Positions 25,205-38,300 of a stretch of 64,000 nt of DNA are shown here, one piece after another. The stretch lies in contig NC_087077.1 of NCBI RefSeq assembly GCF_026151205.1, positions 7,865,983-7,929,982 on the forward strand, written 5' to 3'. Origin of the DNA: Bolinopsis microptera. Taxonomy: Eukaryota > Ctenophora > Tentaculata > Lobata > Bolinopsidae. Every line of letters starts with the position of its first letter. Position 1 is the first letter of the stretch. Made by a program: the position numbers and the translations under genes. The notes under the pieces are model-generated. The model was given only the letters and a program-made list of their open reading frames with translations. It was not told where the DNA came from and did no database searches.

Positions 25205-26452
25205 GGTAAGCAACTTTTTGACTCAAATTGGTACAACAGAAAAGCAGCTCAATAACTTCATCCAGTGGAGTTTACTTTAGTCCAATGCCTCATGAAGGGA
25301 TGTTTGTTTATACGTTATCAGAAACATGGTGCTTTAAGTGGTTTTAACCACAATGCTCTGCCCAGCTAACATGAAAAACGTGCGGTAACAGGGATCTGTC
25401 TGCTGGTGAAGCTGTGGAGGTGCTCAAATTTCACTTAGCAGTAATAATCAAACAGTTTGCGAGTACTCGAGTTAACGCTACGATGGTCAGACCCCTAGAA
25501 TAAAGCATTAAAGTAATGATCTGGGCTGTAGCTAGACATCAAGTGATGTTATTATTATTATTATTTGAGTCAAACCTCGGTAGACGACGGCTGCTGGGGT
25601 GAAATGAGCTCTCCATAAATTAATTTCTGTAGTACCAAAAGGAGTTTTGCGTTATCATCAGAAGAAGATAATGTAGAAGAGTTTATTGAGTCAAATGAAT
25701 TCATCACCATCTTTATGAGTTTATGGAAGCACACGTGATTTATAGCTCAATCTGGAGAACAGGTGTGAACTATAAAACTCGGCAAAAAACGAAACGAGAC
25801 TGGACCGAACAATTTTTCTTTGATGTCAATTTGTTTTAAGTGATAACGCAGAACTAGAAAACTAGCCTGAACCAAAGGCATAAACAATGAAATACTTATT
25901 TCCCATCATAAGGTTTTAACATCTTATCTTTTATCTTTTGTCTGCTATCTCTATTTCGTTATGCAACCGAATTGAAACTTAGTTGGTATTTCAAATTCAA
26001 TATTCTGATATTGGCACATAAGGTTCCTTTTGCCGGCCCTAGGAATGCTTATCTTATATTCAGAAAAAATTAGACACTCGATCCGACGCATACTCATAGT
26101 CATGGTACGATACCCTGTCCAGTCAAGAAATTCATAAGTTAACCTAGAGGCACTGAGGCAGCTGGCAGAGCCTTCATCGAAATTTTCGAGCCGATTAAAA
26201 ACAATCTCGTTTGACGTTTCTATGGTAATATGTCTTTGCACGTGCGACTGGAAACCTATATAAGCGCTAAGACCAATCAATATCCGTTATATATATTGCA
26301 TATTGTGATATGATGAAACATATTGCTGCAATCTTGCATTTATCTCCGATTATCTAGTTGTCTGTCTACTAGACATCGCAGTGATAAGATTTTTGATGTA
26401 ATTTCCAGCTCAGATTAACAAGTACAACGTTTAATTACTTAACTGAAATCTA

Positions 26453-26995
26453 ATGGAAAAATCTTCAATTTTCAACCTCTTCTGTGAAGAAACAAGCCCA
26501 GCTAGCGGCAAAAAATATCCGTCGGCAGACGAACTGGCAAAGAGATTCCAAAGCAGACGAAAACAACCAAACAAGAAGTCAGAAAAAACGAAAAAAGAGC
26601 GGGAACCTGGAAACAAAAAGAGTAAACCCATCAGGAAGTCATTGAAGAGTAGCATAAGAGCATTGCTCAAGCAGAAGGCTGTGAGTAGTTTGGTTAATCT
26701 TGATCATGGAAAAAGTTCACAGCATCCTGACAATCCAACATCCACGGAAGCCAATCCTATACAAAACTGCCATTCTAAAATAAAAGCAGCAACGCATCCT
26801 GTTCACGATGGAAAATATGACAGTAAAAATAGACAGTCTAAGAAAACCATCACAACTAAATATAACAAAAACCTCATCATTAGTAAAACTTCTGGTTCAA
26901 ATACAGCGAATAAAGTCATAGTTGTACAAGAATGGGACGGTCGCAGCAACAGTTTCTGTATGAACTTAAATGTCAACGTACAGGCGAGGAATTAA
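26453..26995 (+). CDS. basic Lys-rich protein, single exon, unknown
   Basis: A 180-codon ORF starts at ATG 26453 (context CTAATGG). The product is highly basic: the first 80 residues are dominated by Lys/Arg (for example KKSEKTKKEREPGNKKSK), followed by an Asn/Ser/Lys-rich middle and a more ordinary end with VIVVQEWDGRSNSFCMNLN. There is no signal peptide or membrane helix. A nuclear or nucleic-acid-binding role would fit the charge but is a guess. Such length without a stop in AT-rich sequence favours a real coding region. It is antisense to, and possibly nested inside, the intron upstream of the TLDc-GTPase gene. Confidence 0.45.
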   Translation: MEKSSIFNLFCEETSPASGKKYPSADELAKRFQSRRKQPNKKSEKTKKEREPGNKKSKPIRKSLKSSIRALLKQKAVSSLVNLDHGKSSQHPDNPTSTEANPIQNCHSKIKAATHPVHDGKYDSKNRQSKKTITTKYNKNLIISKTSGSNTANKVIVVQEWDGRSNSFCMNLNVNVQARN

Positions 26996-27349
26996 GAATT
27001 GGCAACATAGTTGGCAACGTCGATCGCTGATCCAAAATATGCAACTTCAAGTTAATAATTTTATTTTATTTTACCTAAATTATATTTTTGGGGTTTTTAT
27101 TTTGATATAGTATTAGTAGAAAAGAAAGCCTAGATGTAAATTAGAGGTAGATGTCGAATAATCCAATGTTTTATGAGATAACCTAGTCTTGAAGTTAATA
27201 TTTGTGGCTGCTGAAGTGCTGTTAGAGGTAAACCTGTATTTACTTCACAGTTTAACATATTACTCCTTCATAAAATTAACAATTCAAATTTTTCGGATGT
27301 TCACTATCGAGAGACGTTCAATCCATGAAATGACGAATTATTCACAAAC

Positions 27350-28903
27350 CTGTGCGATATGATTGACCGATGGAGCTTCAGAGGTAACTGATGGTGCTAC
27401 ACTATTAATAGGAAACGGGGGAATAGTGGTGGATGGAGTTCGACTTTTGTTCAGGACGGGAGTCGACACAGATTTTTTGAGCTCCCACAAAAACCTGAAA
27501 ATAATTAAAAATTATCCGTAAAAATGATCAAGCCGTATGAGACTGTCTGATTCTCCAAATCAGTCAGAGGGCTTGAGTAATGAGTCGTTCAAGGTCAAAG
27601 TGATATCACAAGCGGCACATAAATCCAAAAAAAATATGCATTTGATTTGAATGAAACTTAGATACGTAAAATGTCTGGTGTAAATTCAGAATACCTGTTA
27701 GGGTTATTGTCAAAATGTTTGGGAGACTGCTGAGCCTGCATATCTTGCTGCTCCGACAACCACTCTTCTACCTGACAGATAACATTACATATCACCTAAT
27801 GTCAAGGTAAAATCCACTTCAGATTTCTACAAACTTCGTACTGTCTTGTCTTTTAATAGCGACAAAACATAAGGCATGGAAACGTAGAGAAAAAAATGGT
27901 ACGATTAAGGTTGTGGATTAGGCCAAATTAAAGATGGCCGCGGATGCATCAGCGTTTTAAATCCGCTGTGGATCATATTTTAAGTCAAAGTGAAGATTTC
28001 TATATGTTGAAGAATGAGGATCACCGTTAACAGTTAAAGTTGAACAGTACTGCCGACTGGTCTAATTTTGTTCAATATTGATGACCATAATTATACATAT
28101 TTGTATAGTTAAAATAGTCCCTGAAAACTCTGCTTCTACTTCTATACTTCTAACATAAAATAACCTTGTCGATAAGGGTAGCAGTAAGATCAGGGCACTG
28201 TATCCTCGGTACCGTAGACCTCGCTCTCGGGTCACTACTCTGAGAAGCTGAAGATGTAGTTCTTCCTTTCCTCTGGAATCTTGGGCTTGGATTTGTACTT
28301 GCTCTGTGTTCTTGTTCAATCTGATAGGAGTTACTATAAACAAAGGCTGCTCACTATGGCTACATCTTGGTTATAGTATAACCAAGATGTAGCCAACTTC
28401 GGCCAACGTTTATGAATATTTTCAATGAGAATTACTCTAATGAGAATTACTCTATGAAGTATGATATTGTATTGGATAATTAAGCTCGTGTTTCTGGGTT
28501 CTGGAAATTGCTACTTTGTTACTTCAACTACTCGAACTGCAAACCGATCGAATATAAATTAGGTTTGAAGTTATATCATAACAGAAATGCTCGTAGTTTA
28601 CTAATCACTAATCACTAATACTATGTCGAGTTAAATTAATTATGTAAAGTGGGGAGTGTGCAGAACAATATCAAATACGGAATGAGATTTAGATCACACC
28701 TTACAATATTTCAAAACGTTATCAGTAATCTGCCGTGACTCTAAAGATTTAGAATGATGCCTGAGACTGAGGGTAAACATTGGGATCAGATTTCAACGAA
28801 CCAATTGTAAAGCAGCGAAGTCGAAGGTTGCTCTCCTTCCATCATTAGGACTTTGGTTAGGTGAATCAATGATGCAGACAGAATCTCCTACTTCTTCAGC
28901 CAT
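27350..28903 (-). CDS. five upstream exons, possible N-terminus of the TLDc-GTPase protein
   Basis: Five exons join in phase: 28903-28802 (MAEEVGDSVCIIDSPNQSP start), 28738-28700, 28320-28165, 27771-27695 and 27494-27350. They encode 173 aa that are mostly polar and probably disordered (Ser/Thr/Pro/Gln/Arg-rich), with a short helical-looking segment around VEEWLSEQQDMQAQQS. The last exon ends in phase 0, which fits the acceptor of the first TLDc exon at 24278, where ACG ACG precedes the MGNS start. The joined protein would be 711 aa. Alternatively the last exon reads through to a stop four codons later and this is a separate small gene. The second exon (13 codons, acceptor TTTAGAG) is the weakest call. 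No known domain was recognised. Confidence 0.55.
28358..28394. repeat. 37-bp near-perfect palindrome
   Basis: GGCTACATCTTGGTTATA (28358-28375) is followed by one base and its exact reverse complement (28377-28394). It is located in the intron between upstream exons 2 and 3. There is no target duplication; it may be a cruciform-prone site or a hairpin relic. Confidence 0.8.
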
Positions 28904-29810
28904 AATAACTAAAGCGATTTTTTCTATACAACATGATGCAATTAATAAGCAAATTAACGAACATACACTCTGATATGTGTAAAATCTAAATATCAATTTG
29001 TTCTTTCTAATCAGTGAAAGTAAAATTTAGTTTCAAAAGCTGTTTAATGTTTTAAAAGCAAATTTAGGATCATAATTATAAATGTACTCATAAAAACTCA
29101 GGGGTCGTTCACATATTACATACTCATTTTTTTGTAAATTTTTACCCACCTTCCATAAATATAATCACTATCAGTAATCACGACCCAACGTAGTCAAGAA
29201 CTGACCCCCACCCCCACCCGTAGCCACAAGAAATACACAGTATTAAATATTATTTGAAACCGGATATTGGGGATATTGAAGACAGATATCTGAGATATCA
29301 GGCCGGAACCGAATTCAGCCGGACATCCGGTCGGTTCATATCGTCGCGGCGTTTTATAAAAAGGGCTTATCTCAAAAATTACAGTTTTGCCTTTGGGTTT
29401 AATGGACGTTTTCGCCAGTATTTTGCCGGGTCCCAAATGCAAATGGTTAAAAAAATTAGTTAGAACTACCAGATACTTTTGACCTCATCAAAAATATTAA
29501 TCCTGGCAAAAGTAATATGGGTCTTTGAAGCTCAGAGTGTATGTATAATTATTATTAGATATATTGCAAGCATAAATTTCAAACGCGATTTCTGGAAAAA
29601 CTGCAATTTTGGCAAATTAATTTTCGGATTCCTCCTACAATTTTTATCACATAAAAACTAGGTAGGCATAAACTATACAATTACAGTATTTAGAAACTTG
29701 TGGACTGTTGAGAAATATGATTATGAGTCAGGCCATATTCCATATTCGTTCTTCAAAAAGGGCTTATCTGAGATTGAGCCGTTTTCAAAGAATTTTTGAA
29801 TTGTATCAAT

Positions 29811-30720
29811 AAATTATTATTATTATTATAAAACAGGATCTTACCGACAAAAATGATTCTTAAAAATACCTTAATGCGGTAAACTGTACCCTTGAAAAAG
29901 ATTTTCCCAACATCTGTTGCATGCAGCTATATCTTTAATTTCGTTCAATTCATACAAGTTGTCCATTTGCAAACTTCTACTATTTAAATCACTTCTTAAA
30001 ACCGATAACAAGTTCATTCTAGGTCTCCCCAATCTTCCAATGAATAAATTATCTGATTCAATAGCAAATGAGAGAGCCGTTTGGGCTGGGGTGTTCTCCA
30101 TACTCCTGAGAATGTGTCCAAACATTTTCCACCGCTGGTGTTCAATACGCTTGGATAACTTTTCAACTTTGCACCTTTCATACAATGCTTTGTTGCTTAT
30201 CATACCTTTAGGCCATTTGATGTTTAAAATGAACCTGAGGTGTCTACGATGGAGTGTGTCCATTTTCTCCAATAAATTATCATGCGAATATATTCCACTA
30301 AATCCTGGATTAAACACCAACGACTCCTCAACTGACCATCCATCAACCCCTAGCCCCTAGGTAACCTATCAGAGATCCCTGGTGACCAGTGGCGTAACGT
30401 TGCCTGTTGGCGCCCCCCTGCCGAAAAAAGCGCCCCCCTGTTGGCGCCCCCTCCCCTTTTGGTGCCCCTCCCTAAAATTGAACAAATTAGGTGATTTTAA
30501 AGAATACGCCGGTAAAATCTCTAAAAAAGTGTGTATCTAGAGCAAAACGCGCAGTTTTGCTAGTACTTTAGTTAAGTTTTCGAAATTGTCCCACATTCAA
30601 ACGACGATTTGGCGCCCCCCCTAAGACGGCGCCCCCCTGCACAGCGGGGTCAGCAGGGCCTTTCGTTACGCCACTGCTGGTGACCATCGTCCAGTCTAAC
30701 TCTAAATGTTCCTAGACTCA
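29811..30720 (-). mobile_element. LINE 3' end fragment, interrupted by a hAT MITE
   Basis: On the minus strand an open frame covers about 149 codons (30320-29871) and has the C-terminal pattern of a non-LTR reverse-transcriptase ORF: HRRHLRFILNIKWP, ISNKALYERC, RWKMFGHILRS, and GRLGRPR. An (AAT)n-type tail follows at about 29811-29830, as is usual for LINE 3' ends. Upstream, LINE-like sequence continues on the far side of the MITE at 30387-30676. No RT catalytic core is present, so the copy is severely 5'-truncated and dead. The clade is uncertain (CR1/RTE-like). Confidence 0.7.
30387..30676. mobile_element. hAT-type MITE, 290 bp
   Basis: The terminal inverted repeats are CAGTGGCGTAACG and CGTTACGCCACTG. 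An exact 8-bp target duplication, CTGGTGAC, flanks it (30379-30386 and 30677-30684). An 8-bp duplication with CAGTGGCG-type ends is diagnostic for hAT transposons. The interior contains repeated GGCGCCCCCC motifs and no transposase. It inserted into the LINE fragment, so it is younger than that fragment. Confidence 0.9.
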
Positions 30721-30926
30721 TGATGTAAAGAAAATATCAGTCAGCATTTTATAAAAAAGGCCACAATTGAAAATTGAACCCTTTCTCCCTTTTTCGACAA
30801 TAGCAGTTCCGGCAAAAAGTAACTAAATAAAAAAGGGCTTGACTCGAGTTGAGCTGACGATATATTTTATCACTCATCGGAGTGATATTTAGTAAATTTG
30901 AATTGAAATAATATGTGAACGACCCC

Positions 30927-32394
30927 TTTTATTTCAAAACAAGTCTATAAAAGGTACCTACAGAACAAGATAGCTAATCATAATGCAGCGGCAGATTAAG
31001 ATTTAAGAATTGATCAGTAATCTGCATTCTGTGTGGGCCTAAACACTAAAGACAAATTTAGTTTCCTCAAATGTGAAAAGAGGTTGTAAATATATATACA
31101 TATCCCTAACATTCAAAGTCAAAACAAAGTAGTGGAACTACAATTTACTTGAGTCTGAGAGACGTGTTCGAAGCTTGGCACGATACGTCCCGTGACTTCC
31201 TAATGACAGTTCACCAATAGAAATATGTTAGTTTTCACTCCAGACCGGTGTTAAATTTCAGTTTTTAACAAGATTATCGGCATTTGACCACTCCGAGACT
31301 GTCTGAAGCAAGCTTTGAAGGAAGTACAGAAGGTGCAAGCAAGCGTGTTTGGGAATTCGGATTATAGAATTAGTATAAAATTAAGGTTTCCGTTATTTTT
31401 GATATTTCGACGTAACCATGAACCAGTATAATTATAAAATTGAGATAGGAAGATACGCTTCAACTTTAAAAATCATAAACTCAGGTTATCATATTCTATT
31501 TATATCGGGCAGTAAAACGAATTAAACGCATGAGATTCAGCTTAAATTTCTATCGTTCATTCAATAACATTCAAACAAAAAAGTTGTACAGATTTTATTA
31601 ACCGAATATTGCCTAACGAAACAAATTGTTATGCGCTAGATTTTTAATTTTACATTTTATGAACATTTGAATTCTGTGGGATTTGAGAAAATAATAGACC
31701 GACGATAGCGAATGCAGCTCCAAAAATGCAGATTAATTAAGCTTGGAACTTTTTTGTTATAGACCAGCTGGTTTTGAATGACAGAACGAACATTATATAA
31801 ATAAACACTACACAATAATACTATTGTACTATCAAAGTATTTCGTTCAGATATCACTCTATCCGAATAATCAACATGCATCAATTATCCTAGTCAAAATT
31901 CTGGGTTACTTATATCACCTACTCGTAAAACTAAATGCCTACTTGACAAGCATGCACAACAAATATAAAACTGAAAATATAACCGTTGTCCCTTACAAAT
32001 AGTTTTAAGGGAAGATATTAGCCGAAATGAGGAAGTGTAGCATACGTTTCAACATAGTAAGCCGGAATTTCTTTTTGGGAAATCTAATCAGTGAAATTTT
32101 TACTGGATATGATCTCTTATCAAAAGTAATTTTAATCGTATTTGTATCCCGGAATAGTATTCACATGCTTTCCTTAAAATAACATTTTTTATCTATTTCA
32201 ATATCACCAGTTCAAACTCTTCACCCAGATAAAATTAGACACAATCCTGAGCCCAGACAGCCTTACTCTTATCTGGAAGGACCAATGCCAGTACTTTTAC
32301 AGGCGTTCATCAGATAATAAAATGCACTTCTGATGTATCGAATTCTTCGCATTCTTCTCCCCTAGCTTCTAACTCAACCTCTATTAGTGTCAAC
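30927..32394. other. non-coding; 3' flank of the TM9SF2-like gene
   Basis: No ORF with protein features. This is downstream of the minus-strand TM9SF2-like gene and should hold its 3' UTR. A minus-strand AATAAA lies near 31598-31603. Nothing else was recognised. Confidence 0.5.
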
Positions 32395-35300
32395 CTAGTC
32401 GGTCTTGACAACAGAGTAGATCTTGTTGATGAAGAAGAAGCATGACATGAATCCCACGAAACCTGAAATTTTGAATGTTGTTAGGGCTTCAAATAGAAAA
32501 AGAGGTGACAAACAACTAATCGTAATTCTATTGCAAAGATAAGAAATTAGACTAGGTTGAGGGTTATCGTCACAAACAAATCTTTTCGTGCCTTAAATGT
32601 ATATTTAAACATTTTACGTGACCATAATAAGCAAATAAGCTGCCAGATTATGTAACATCATCATTCGTGACGTCATAGCTCGAAGCAGATAGTACAGAAG
32701 GAAATGTAAGCGATAAGAATTAAGACAGATGACTCGCATCCGGTGATATTGGTGTTTAAAATATATATTACGTCCATAATAAGTCTGTCCCGTAGAAACA
32801 ATTTTCCGGAGGTTAAACTTCTGGTATATTATCTCATAAAAACCCATAACAGAACCCTGGCCTTATCTGCGGCAAAATCACAAAGCTCAAAAGCTGCAAA
32901 TCTTGTTAAGCGTTATTGATAATTTTTTAGAGGCGTGCACAGCGTACAGTTTTCGTTACAACTGATACAGAAAAGTTTTCCTGAAAGTTTATCCGAAGAT
33001 TTCCAAGCCTAAAACTAAAATTGGCGCCATTTTTTGGAACATTCCAGAAGAGACAATCACTGTACGGTGAACAAATACAATAATAACGTATTACACAGTT
33101 TTGGCTGAACTGGTACAAAGTATCTCACCAGTCAAAAGGAAGAAATAGATGGCCATGATAAAGGTGTAACCAAAGAAGATGAAGAGAGACGCAGCACCTT
33201 CCATCTGTAGCCGCTCTGAAAATTATTTAGATTAGTGCTGGGAATGAAAGTCGGGATAAAATCGGACGTATTTTAATATAAAGACAATATATAGTGAAAA
33301 CAATTTCATTTCGGTAAATTAATAACAGTTGATCATGGCCTCTTGGCCTTGCATACCTAATAATACACTATACAAATATGAATGCAAACCTGCATAGAAG
33401 TAAATAGAATATAGGAAGAAGTAGAGAGCTGTAGAGCCGCTGCTCAGGTAAGCTCTCCACCACCAGTGATAGTCCTCCGAACAGAGGTGGAAGTAGCAGA
33501 GGAGGATGGTGGTTTCAGCACACGTGATCACCAGGATCAGGAACACGATGAACAGGAACCAGAACATGTAGTAGATCTGGTGAGCCCTGAAGTTGGACGG
33601 GGTTAGGACTTGCGGGAAAAGATGTCCAAAAGGGTATTTTTTGGTTTGCATGAGCGAATAAAAACCAGCCCACATCCAGAAAGTTTTAAATTTATTCATG
33701 TAAAATTTTCCTGTGCCCTAAAAAAGGACAGGTCTTCTAAAAATTTTCTCTTTGACAACAAATTGCCTCCAAAATCCACAATTTGCTGTCAGATTATCTG
33801 CCGATCTGCTGACTTTCTGGATGTGGGGAAACCAGACACTCGTTATCAATTCATATTTAACGCTACATTGCTGCCTCTGATGCATGAATGTATATAACAC
33901 TATTCTTATCACAATTATTCATGTCATTTGTCTTCCATTTTTAATGTAACGCTATTTTAACATACCACAAAAGTTTACTTACCATATGCTGTTGAAGATG
34001 AAGTAAAGCTGAATGAAAACGCTGCCCACAGGTAAAACTCCGCCCATAAGAATGCCAGGAACTCTCTTCGTGTAAAATGACTGTTCAGGAATGTGACGAG
34101 GAATCTGGTTTGTTTGGGTCGGGTAGGTGATAGCTTCCTTCCGGAATCCAAAGAATGCACCAACGAAGGTAAGTGGCACAGATACGCAAATCCTGAAAAA
34201 GATTGTTGGATCAAAATTTCCAGTACAATTCAACCAAACAAAAGGCAGCAGAGTATTAGTGTTTAATTATTCTGTTCATTTCAGCTCATATTGGCTATTG
34301 CCACTTAAGTAATGATACTATAACTGAAACCAATTCAATGATACAGAACGATAAATTGTAAACCCCTGAAGTTTTCAGTGTCGTTATGACTCGGTACACT
34401 TACTAATCATGGTGTCACTGTAAGGGAAAGCTGGGATTGGCCGTATAATTTTATAGAAATGAATGTCCTTTTTAACATCCATTCTTCTAAATTAAAGTAC
34501 GACAAAGGAGTAATTTATGATAAAGCAGGAAACTTGGTGTGAAGAAAAGGAGATCACGAACATGGGGGTAACATCACGTACTTTAATCACGTGGGGGAAC
34601 GAGAAAGGTAGAGCGGAGATAACTAGGGTTAATTAGCGGTTGAAATTCTTATACAAAGAAAACAAAACTTATACTCAGCAGTGTTTAAACTAGTCATCCC
34701 AGAAAATAACATGAATACTAAGTTAAGAAAAGTAAATTATGCTTGAAAATATATCGTCAATACTAGAAAAAGGAACTTAAACATATTATGCAAAGATCAA
34801 ACACCAGATATGACCTATAAAAATAGTTTTTCAAGTTCATCTAGGGACAGTTTAGAAAGGTAGGTTTTTAGAAGAGCTTTAAAAGATTCCAAGGATTGAG
34901 CTGAAGAGATGAACCTACCTACCTATTGAACCTATTGATGGTAACAGGCAGACGATTGTAGATCTTTGGAGCCACCACAGAGAAGCTACGCTCACCAAAC
35001 TTTGAATTACAAGAAGGAACAATAAGTTTCAATGTGTGACCATGGTGAGAATACTTGAACAAGTATCATGATGTGGTCAATGAAAAAAGATATGTATTGT
35101 GCGAAAGGACGTAGAACGGTACTCATATTATATGCTGTGGTCATAAAATCAAATTATCCCTGACAGTGGCTTCCCCTTTCGTGTTCTAATTAGGAGAAAG
35201 TGCCACATCACAGACGGGAAAGATGACTTATCAAAATTATACCGATCCAGTCAAACGTACGCGAGCGCAGCGCGCGCACGCGTTTTACGTACAATTGCAA

Positions 35301-38300
35301 GCGATAAGAATGAAATCTCGCATCATGAAACTCTACTCGCGCGTTACAGTTGTGTCCGATATAAACTGTGACTGGCACAACGACAGTGGTGGCTACTGTA
35401 AATTTGGTCTTTCGTAATTCGTCATCTTTGTAATTATCATCTAGCGTTAACATCAAGGACATAAGCCTTTAGAAACTGAGAAGTGTTCTTTACACCAGAT
35501 AGACTTATTTATAGCGGAACATAATTGCTTAAGATTATGATTAGCTGATAGCTCCATGGGAAAGTATAATATGCTAACCGTTGCTTCGGGTGCCAATTTC
35601 CTAAAAAAGGCGAGGCTCTTTAAAAACCAAAATTAAAGAGAGTTATTTTTCAATTAAAATGTTTGAAATACGTACCATAGAGCCAAGACACCGCAAAGTG
35701 TTCCGAATGGTACAGCTGACGAGGATCCTTCGCCCCAGAGAACCAGATTTAGTACGAAGAACACGGAGAAAACAATCCTGAAGAAATATACAATCTAGTA
35801 AGAATGGCAAATGTTAAATATCTTGATACATCTACTAAAAAGATCTCGATGAAAGAGCCAATTTTATGAAAATAATTACAGATCGGTTACTTTACTTACG
35901 CAGGAACAAAGAAAGCAGTGAGCAGCACATTACTCTTCCACTTCTCTCCTCCAAAACCTGTAAATTATATTGATATTAAAATCAGAAATCATATAATAAG
36001 GTAAATACATAATTATAAAATTACGACGACCTCATAAGGTGACGTTGCAGCATGTACGGATGCAGGATTATTATACAGCATGCGCAGTGAGCACGATGTC
36101 AGAATTATTTGCGCGTTGGAGATTTATGCGTATTTTATAAGGAAATCATTATTTTACGACCGTTGATCACTTCACAGTTACATCCGAGTAATATCGAAAC
36201 GCGCAAATGGCACCCTGCTATTATGTTATATATAATATCTTATGCACACCACTTGGTGATGGTACACGTTATTATAAGTAGTACAAAGTTCAGGGAGTTT
36301 ACAATGAAATAAAAGTGTTAATGATATTAGGTTTATACAGCCAATATGTGAATATGTGTATAGCAAATGCCCCACTGTGCAAAGTGCAAACTGAACTATA
36401 TTGTTATATTGAACTATAATTGAATGATGTTTACAGAGTGGACACAATGGCAATATGTATTGCGACACACAACGTAATATATAATGGCCAACACCTACAA
36501 AATATATGGGAGAATAAAGACCTTAATATTTTAGTCTCAATAAAGTAATTATCACTTTTGTATCCTTGTATCCTATAGTCCTCCGGTCACCAACTACTCC
36601 ATGATGGCATCTAAACCTACTACTATACTATAACTATAAAACGTGTGATGAAATGCTCCATATTATCTTCGATAACATAATTAATTCAAACTATAGGCCT
36701 TAAAAGATCCTGTATTGTATAGAAATTCACGAAACTCAATTTCTCACTACTTAATCAGTTAATACTGGATGCTGGAATGTAGCACGTGACAAAATACGTA
36801 CTCTTGTAAATCCTAGCAGAGAAGTAGCCGGCAGGTGATCCGAAACAGACGTACATGACCACACCCATACTGAGCAGGAACCCTCTGTTACCAGGGTACA
36901 GGAAACCAAGACACGATACCACTGGGAGGGGAGGAGAGGGTTAGGGTGGGGTACTTGGTATTTCTATCTTAATAAATGAATTTATAACATTTTGCTGGAA
37001 TAATTGTATGTATTTACCAATGAAACTCATAGTCGTACTGCTTCATGTAAAATTTACACGTATGGCATACCGCATATTTTGCTCAAATAATCACATTTAT
37101 CAACACATCACTATTTCTTACCGAGTGTAACAGAGATCATCATGAAGACCTGAGCTCCACTTCCGATCAGGACACTCAGCATCATACCCTTCCTGGGCGG
37201 CCTGAATACATCTCCATGTACCAACTTCCAACCAAACTCTTCTTGCGGGTCCTCCTGTGTGGAAATTAAGTGGAAATTAAGTTTCTGTACTAGTGAATGT
37301 ACTCAAATTAAGAATTGGGGTTTTTGATCACACGACACTGCAACTGGTTTGGATTACAGTTTTGAAATACTAGCTGCGACGAATTCTATTATAAATTTCT
37401 GCGGTAAAAATTGATTGCAGTTTAACGTAAAGTGGAGTAGTAAAAAGTGGTATGAGCAGTAATAGTGGTAATAGTGGTAATAGTGGTAAAAGTGGTATGA
37501 GCAGTAATAGTGGTAAAAGTGGTATAAGCAGTAATAGTGGTAATAGTGGTAATAGTGGTCTGAACAGTAATAGTGGTAATAGTGGTAATAGTGGTAAAAG
37601 TGGTAATAGTGGTAAAAGATGTGGGAGACTTACGGGATCAAGTTGGTTATATCTGGCAATATCTCTATGAAGGGTCCTCAGTAAGATCATAGCAACCATC
37701 CCACTTAAGAATAACACTATCACTATACTGTTTAGGATACTGAAACAAGCGAGTTACAAATGGTGTTCAATATGGTTAAGTTCATAGAAAGGTCTTATTT
37801 CAAACTTTCTTACTCTCAAAATATCTGAAAATTACATAACGTCATAGTACAGTAAAACCCCGATTTACCGCAGAGTTTGGGGAAAGGAAAAAATCCGCGG
37901 TAAATCGGGGTTTACGGTAAATCGGGGTTTTGTTTTTAAATTATACATGTAAAGCACTATTTGAGGAAAGGAGATGTCCGCGGTAAATCAGGGTTTGCGG
38001 TAAATCGGGGCGCGGTAAATCGGGTTTTTACTGTAACATAAACCGTGTCACACTTACCTATACCACTGTACGTTGACTTGGTTACTTGAGTTGAGGAGAT
38101 AATCCCACCTAGAGGCCCACTCTACCTTGTTGTTCTCTACCCATGTTACTGAGTAGGTGTAGGGCACGGTGAGAGACCCAGAGGAGTCGAACTCTAGAGC
38201 CAGAGCTTGGGAGTTACTGCAGGATTCACCCTCTCCTGAGCTGGCGTGTCTGGAATTGTAGGAGATGACAGATCGTATTATATAGAGCAGTGCAAGAAAT

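Larger units (their letters stand above)
29101..30926. mobile_element. composite bounded by GGGGTCGTTCACATATTA inverted repeats
   Basis: The left end GGGGTCGTTCACATATTACA (29101) is mirrored by TAATATGTGAACGACCCC ending at 30926. Between them lie a LINE 3' end and a hAT MITE. The ends match the short MITE at 22026-22181. Either this is one longer element that received insertions, or two separate MITE copies in opposite orientation flank them. The sequence AAAAGGGCTTATCT occurs at about 29359 and 29757, so internal repeats exist too. Confidence 0.5.

Noticed and set aside
37370-37723. Leu-Pro repeat extension of the TM9SF2 exon
   Set aside because: The exon ends at a good GTAAGT donor at 37633. 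The repeat beyond it is intronic.
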